DNA from: an uncultured Victivallis sp. | GTDB lineage: Bacteria; Verrucomicrobiota; Lentisphaeria; Victivallales; Victivallaceae | NCBI GenBank assembly: GCA_944389935.1 | Contig: CALXOE010000004.1 | Coordinates: 62,001 to 126,000, forward strand | DNA: 64,000 nucleotides | Direction: 5' to 3' | Shown here: piece after piece, positions 61,075-64,000 of the stretch | Position numbering within the stretch: the first letter of the stretch is position 1 | Layout: each line of letters starts with the position of its first letter | The notes under the pieces: model-generated | The model's input: only the letters and a program-made list of their open reading frames with translations | Databases searched by the model: none | Told to the model about the DNA's origin: nothing | Made by a program: the position numbers and the translations under genes

Positions 61075-63294
61075 ATGTTGAAACACACGTTCGCGGCAGC
61101 TGCAACAGCATTGTTTCTGGCTGCTCCACTCGCCGGAGCCCCGGCATTGAAAGTCCTCCGGCACGCTCCGGGCAATCTGTTCCGCCCCGGGGAAACGCCG
61201 GAGTGGAAGCTCGAAATCAACGCCCCGCAGCCGGGCGAAGCGCTGTTGAAAGTCAAGGTCACCGACGGCAACGGCAGAACCGTTGCCGAAGTGGAGAAGA
61301 AAATCCCGGTGATCAAAGGAAAAACTCCGGTTGAGTTCCAGCTTCCCGCCCTCGATCACGGCTACTATGAGGCGGTCTACACGCTGGAACTCCCCGAGGG
61401 GAAAAAGAGCGAGGTCAAAAGTACGTTCGGCATCGCCCCGCAATTCAACCGGAGCGCGAAAGAGGCGCGCGATAACGGCTACTGCTTCGGCGTCAAGATG
61501 TACCGGCTGCGCAATGCGTGGAACACCCCGGAAGCGGTCGAAGCGTGCCGCCGCCTCGGACTGCAGTGGACGCGGGAAATTCTGCAGGAGCGCAACCACC
61601 CGGATACGGTCGAACTCTGCACAGACTTCCAGATGAATCCGGTATTCAAAGTCGAACGTTTCCCGGAAAAACTCTACGATGCGGAAAAATACGGTCCGCT
61701 GGAAGAGTGGGTCAAAAAGTACGGCAAAACCTGGATGCTCCGCACTCTGCCGAAGAAAGAGGCGTACCAGAAGTGGCTCCAGGAGGAGATTTCCCGGATT
61801 CCCGAAGACTGTCAGGTGTTCGAGATCTGGAACGAGGCGTGGGACAAGATGTCGGCGGAGGATTTCGCCACCATCTCCCAGTGGATCGCCGAGGCGATTC
61901 TGGAAATCCGCCCCGATGCCGTCATCGGCCCGAACCTGACCGGAATGCCGGGGAAATACACCTACGACGCGAACTACATCCGCGCCGGCGGCATGAAGCA
62001 CATGAAGATGATCGCGCTGCATCCCTACGGCAACGCCGAACGGCGCGGCTACATTGAAACCTACCGCAAATGGATCCGCGAGCAGCTCGGACACGATGTG
62101 GAGATCTACATCACGGAATTCGGCACTCATTCGACGCCGGAGGGCCCCTCCGCCCAGTCCGAACGGGAGCAGGCGCGCAAAGTGGTCCGGCAGGCGTTGA
62201 ATCTCTATTCGGAAAATGTGCGCGCCCTCACCCCGCACTGGATGGGACAGCGGGAATCGAACCGCCGGTATCACGAACACTGGTTCGGCTTCTTCCGCCG
62301 CAACAACGAGCTCAAACCCGTGCTGATCGCCTATGCGACGGCGGCCCGTATGGTCGACGGCAGCCGCTATGCCGGGGAACTCTGGTACGGACCCGGCAAC
62401 GATGCGATGCTGTTTGAAAAGGACGGCGTCTATACGCTCGCACTTTTCACACGCGGAAAGCCGCAGGAACTCACGATTGAACCGGGGACGAAACAGCTCA
62501 CGCTGATCGATTTCTGGGGCAAAGAGCAGACGGTTCAGGTCCCTGCCGACGGCAAACTCAAGCTCACCGTTGACGGGGATGTCCGTTACCTGCGGGGCGT
62601 TTCACCGGACATGGCGCGGGCGGCGAAACTGACGCCGAATCCCGACCGCTGGCCGGAGGACAAAACAGAGGTGTTCGTGCGCAACAGCCGGATTCTGAAA
62701 CCGGTCACCCGGACGCCGTCGTTCACCGGGAATATGAAAGAGTGGGAGAATCTGACGGAACTGGCCATGACCAATCCGCGGGTCAACGGTGATGACGCGA
62801 GCGGTTTCGCCTACCTCGGCTACGATCGGGAGTATCTCTACATCGGGCTGGACATGCGCGACAACGAAGTCATGAACAGGCAGCCGGACAACCGGCTTTA
62901 CAGCGACGACAGCATGGAGATCTTCATCAGTTCCGTCCCGCGCGACGACGAGCCGGGATACGGGCCCGATGACCGGCAGTTCTTCGCGACGCCGACCTCC
63001 CGCTCCGGCAAGCCGGTTCTCTGCCGGGTCGCGAACCGCCAGAACGGCACGATCGTTCCGGTTCCGGGGGCGAAGTATCAGGTGCAGGTTCACGCCCGGG
63101 GGTGGAAAGCCGAAGTGGCGCTTCCGTGGAAAGAACTCTCCGACTTCGATGCGAAACCCGGCGCGGTTCTCGCCCTGGAGCTGCGCGTGAATGACGCCGA
63201 CAAATCCCATCCGCGCTGGAAGATCGATCCGACCGATATCAGGAATCTCTCCACGGAAGATCCGACGAAATGGTCGCTCCTGAAACTGCAATAA
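61075..63294 (+). CDS. Exported clan GH-A glycosidase with C-terminal CBM9-like domain
   Basis: A 739-residue protein with signal peptide (MLKHTFAAAATALFLAAPLAGA), an immunoglobulin-like domain (about 24-125) and a TIM-barrel catalytic domain (about 135-430). The barrel carries the acid/base Glu in EIWNEAW (E254) and the nucleophile Glu in YITEFGTH (E348). A strand-rich linker follows, and a C-terminal domain (about 555-739) with AYLGYDREYLYIGLDMRD, MEIFIS and WKAEVALPWKEL resembles the CBM9-like DOMON family. The family number (GH39- or GH5-like) is not certain. It is one base after the pseudopilin gene. A second copy follows it. Confidence 0.8.
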   Translation: MLKHTFAAAATALFLAAPLAGAPALKVLRHAPGNLFRPGETPEWKLEINAPQPGEALLKVKVTDGNGRTVAEVEKKIPVIKGKTPVEFQLPALDHGYYEAVYTLELPEGKKSEVKSTFGIAPQFNRSAKEARDNGYCFGVKMYRLRNAWNTPEAVEACRRLGLQWTREILQERNHPDTVELCTDFQMNPVFKVERFPEKLYDAEKYGPLEEWVKKYGKTWMLRTLPKKEAYQKWLQEEISRIPEDCQVFEIWNEAWDKMSAEDFATISQWIAEAILEIRPDAVIGPNLTGMPGKYTYDANYIRAGGMKHMKMIALHPYGNAERRGYIETYRKWIREQLGHDVEIYITEFGTHSTPEGPSAQSEREQARKVVRQALNLYSENVRALTPHWMGQRESNRRYHEHWFGFFRRNNELKPVLIAYATAARMVDGSRYAGELWYGPGNDAMLFEKDGVYTLALFTRGKPQELTIEPGTKQLTLIDFWGKEQTVQVPADGKLKLTVDGDVRYLRGVSPDMARAAKLTPNPDRWPEDKTEVFVRNSRILKPVTRTPSFTGNMKEWENLTELAMTNPRVNGDDASGFAYLGYDREYLYIGLDMRDNEVMNRQPDNRLYSDDSMEIFISSVPRDDEPGYGPDDRQFFATPTSRSGKPVLCRVANRQNGTIVPVPGAKYQVQVHARGWKAEVALPWKELSDFDAKPGAVLALELRVNDADKSHPRWKIDPTDIRNLSTEDPTKWSLLKLQ

Positions 63295-63312
63295 CCCGGA
63301 AGAGGTGAAATT

Positions 63313-64000
63313 TTGAAACTGACGCATTGGAAACTTCTGTTCGCAGTTCTGCTTGCCGCCACGGCGGCGGGAGCGCTGGATCTCACGGTCGACCAGCCGG
63401 TGCCGTGCAACGTCTTTGAAACCGGCAGCGAAGTGCGTCTGCCGGTCACGATCAGCGACAAGAAGCCTCTCAAGGGGACGCTCCGCATCGAAGTGCGCGA
63501 CTACACCGGAAAGAAACTTCTCGAACGCGAGGAGAAACTCAGCGGCACGAAGCAGAAGTATGAGCTCGACTGCGGGAAGCCGGAGCGCGGCTATTACGAG
63601 ATTCTCTCGACGCTCTCCAACGAACAGGGTGAAAAGACGAAAGAGTGGCGGAACTCGTTCGGCGTGGCCGATTTTTCGCACCGATCGGCGAAAGAGGTGC
63701 GGGACGGCGGCTACCGGTTCGGCATGAAACTCTGGCTCATTGAAGAGATCTGGTGGAACCGGAAACTGCACTGGGATGCGGGCAAAGTGATGGGCGTCTG
63801 CTGCAATCTCGGACTTCAGTGGACCCGCGCCCAGCTCGGGCAGCGCACTCCCATGGATACGATCGAACTGATCCGCAACTATCCGGTCAACGTGGTGTTG
63901 AAAGTCGAAACCTATCCGGACGAAATGATCGACCGTGCGCGCTACCCCAAAATCACCGACTTCACCAAAGTCAAGGGCCGGACCAAGGCGCTGATGCCGA
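63313..64000 (+). CDS. Paralogue of the preceding exported glycosidase (runs off the window)
   Basis: A TTG start at 63313 with GAGGTG six bases upstream opens a frame that remains open to the window edge (229 codons visible). Signal-like LLFAVLLAATAAGAL is followed by the same Ig-like domain and barrel start: RGYYEILSTLSNEQGEKTKE, SAKEVRDGGYRFGMKLW, LGLQWTRAQLGQ and VVLKVETYP parallel the previous protein (HGYYEAVYTLEL, SAKEARDNGYCFGVKMY, LGLQWTREILQE, PVFKVERFP). It is therefore a tandem duplicate that has diverged considerably. Catalytic residues lie beyond the edge. Confidence 0.75.
   Translation, partial: MKLTHWKLLFAVLLAATAAGALDLTVDQPVPCNVFETGSEVRLPVTISDKKPLKGTLRIEVRDYTGKKLLEREEKLSGTKQKYELDCGKPERGYYEILSTLSNEQGEKTKEWRNSFGVADFSHRSAKEVRDGGYRFGMKLWLIEEIWWNRKLHWDAGKVMGVCCNLGLQWTRAQLGQRTPMDTIELIRNYPVNVVLKVETYPDEMIDRARYPKITDFTKVKGRTKALMP

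Noticed and set aside
1..64000. tRNA, rRNA, insertion sequences or phage genes
   Set aside because: No tRNA-like T-loop with acceptor stem, transposase motif, attachment repeat or phage structural gene was recognised on reading both strands.

Overview
The window reads as chromosomal DNA of a GC-rich, Gram-negative, carbohydrate-degrading member of the PVC group, most likely a Lentisphaerota / Victivallis-type gut bacterium. This is inferred from short pseudopilin-like proteins that start with FTLIELL, glycoside hydrolases next to AraC regulators, type II secretion-type pseudopilins, a heptosyltransferase and an MreB / MraY cell wall set, and a coaE-rho order also known from Chlamydiae. No rRNA, tRNA, CRISPR array, insertion sequence or prophage was recognised. 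Coding density is high on both strands.

Layout. 1-5.8 kb: a secreted GH5 hydrolase, two unknown membrane proteins and a GT9 heptosyltransferase. 6.0-10.1 kb: mreB followed by a DUF2156 (PG-lysyltransferase-like) protein and a DUF2079 membrane protein. 10.3-15.1 kb: L-fucose isomerase with a promoter and possible operator, then two exported repeat proteins, one with fifteen Sel1 repeats. 15.1-17.8 kb: a decayed stretch in which the divergent rtcR and rtcB genes have both lost their 5' ends at one shared junction, followed by a short-chain dehydrogenase remnant. 17.9-25.1 kb: flavodoxin, DUF6624, dinB, an SLC12-type transporter, a GH130 mannosylglucose phosphorylase and a PPK2 kinase. 25.2-29.4 kb: a coaE - rho - ftsB-like - LysM lipoprotein series in which Rho carries a disordered, repeat-encoded N-terminus. 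29.6-38.2 kb: Nudix, YeiH/LysR divergon, U32 peptidase, SF2 helicase, small membrane protein, two related exported proteins and a pseudouridine synthase.

38.3-44.0 kb holds an operon in GspH-I-J-K order with a giant (1113-residue) GspK-like protein. 44.4-46.8 kb has an FKBP isomerase, an AraC regulator and LD-carboxypeptidase. 46.9-49.1 kb couples a family 2 glycosyltransferase to a pseudopilin. 49.4-54.5 kb is a secretin - HlyD - ABC ATPase - MacB permease operon, which suggests an export machine whose outer-membrane channel is a secretin. 54.6-58.9 kb has an XRE-cupin regulator, a sugar isomerase/epimerase-like protein behind an operator, an amidohydrolase, ispF and mraY. 59.0-64.0 kb is an AraC - pseudopilin - glycosidase - glycosidase cassette that runs off the window.

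The points most worth following are the secretin-coupled MacAB-like exporter; the consistent absence of glycine before the prepilin cleavage site; the pseudopilin/glycosidase cassette; the iterated operator between the pseudopilin operon and the FKBP gene; and the rtcR/rtcB head-to-head truncation. Promoters found by eye are mostly TTGNNN with 16-18 bp to TANNNT. They are predictions from sequence alone.
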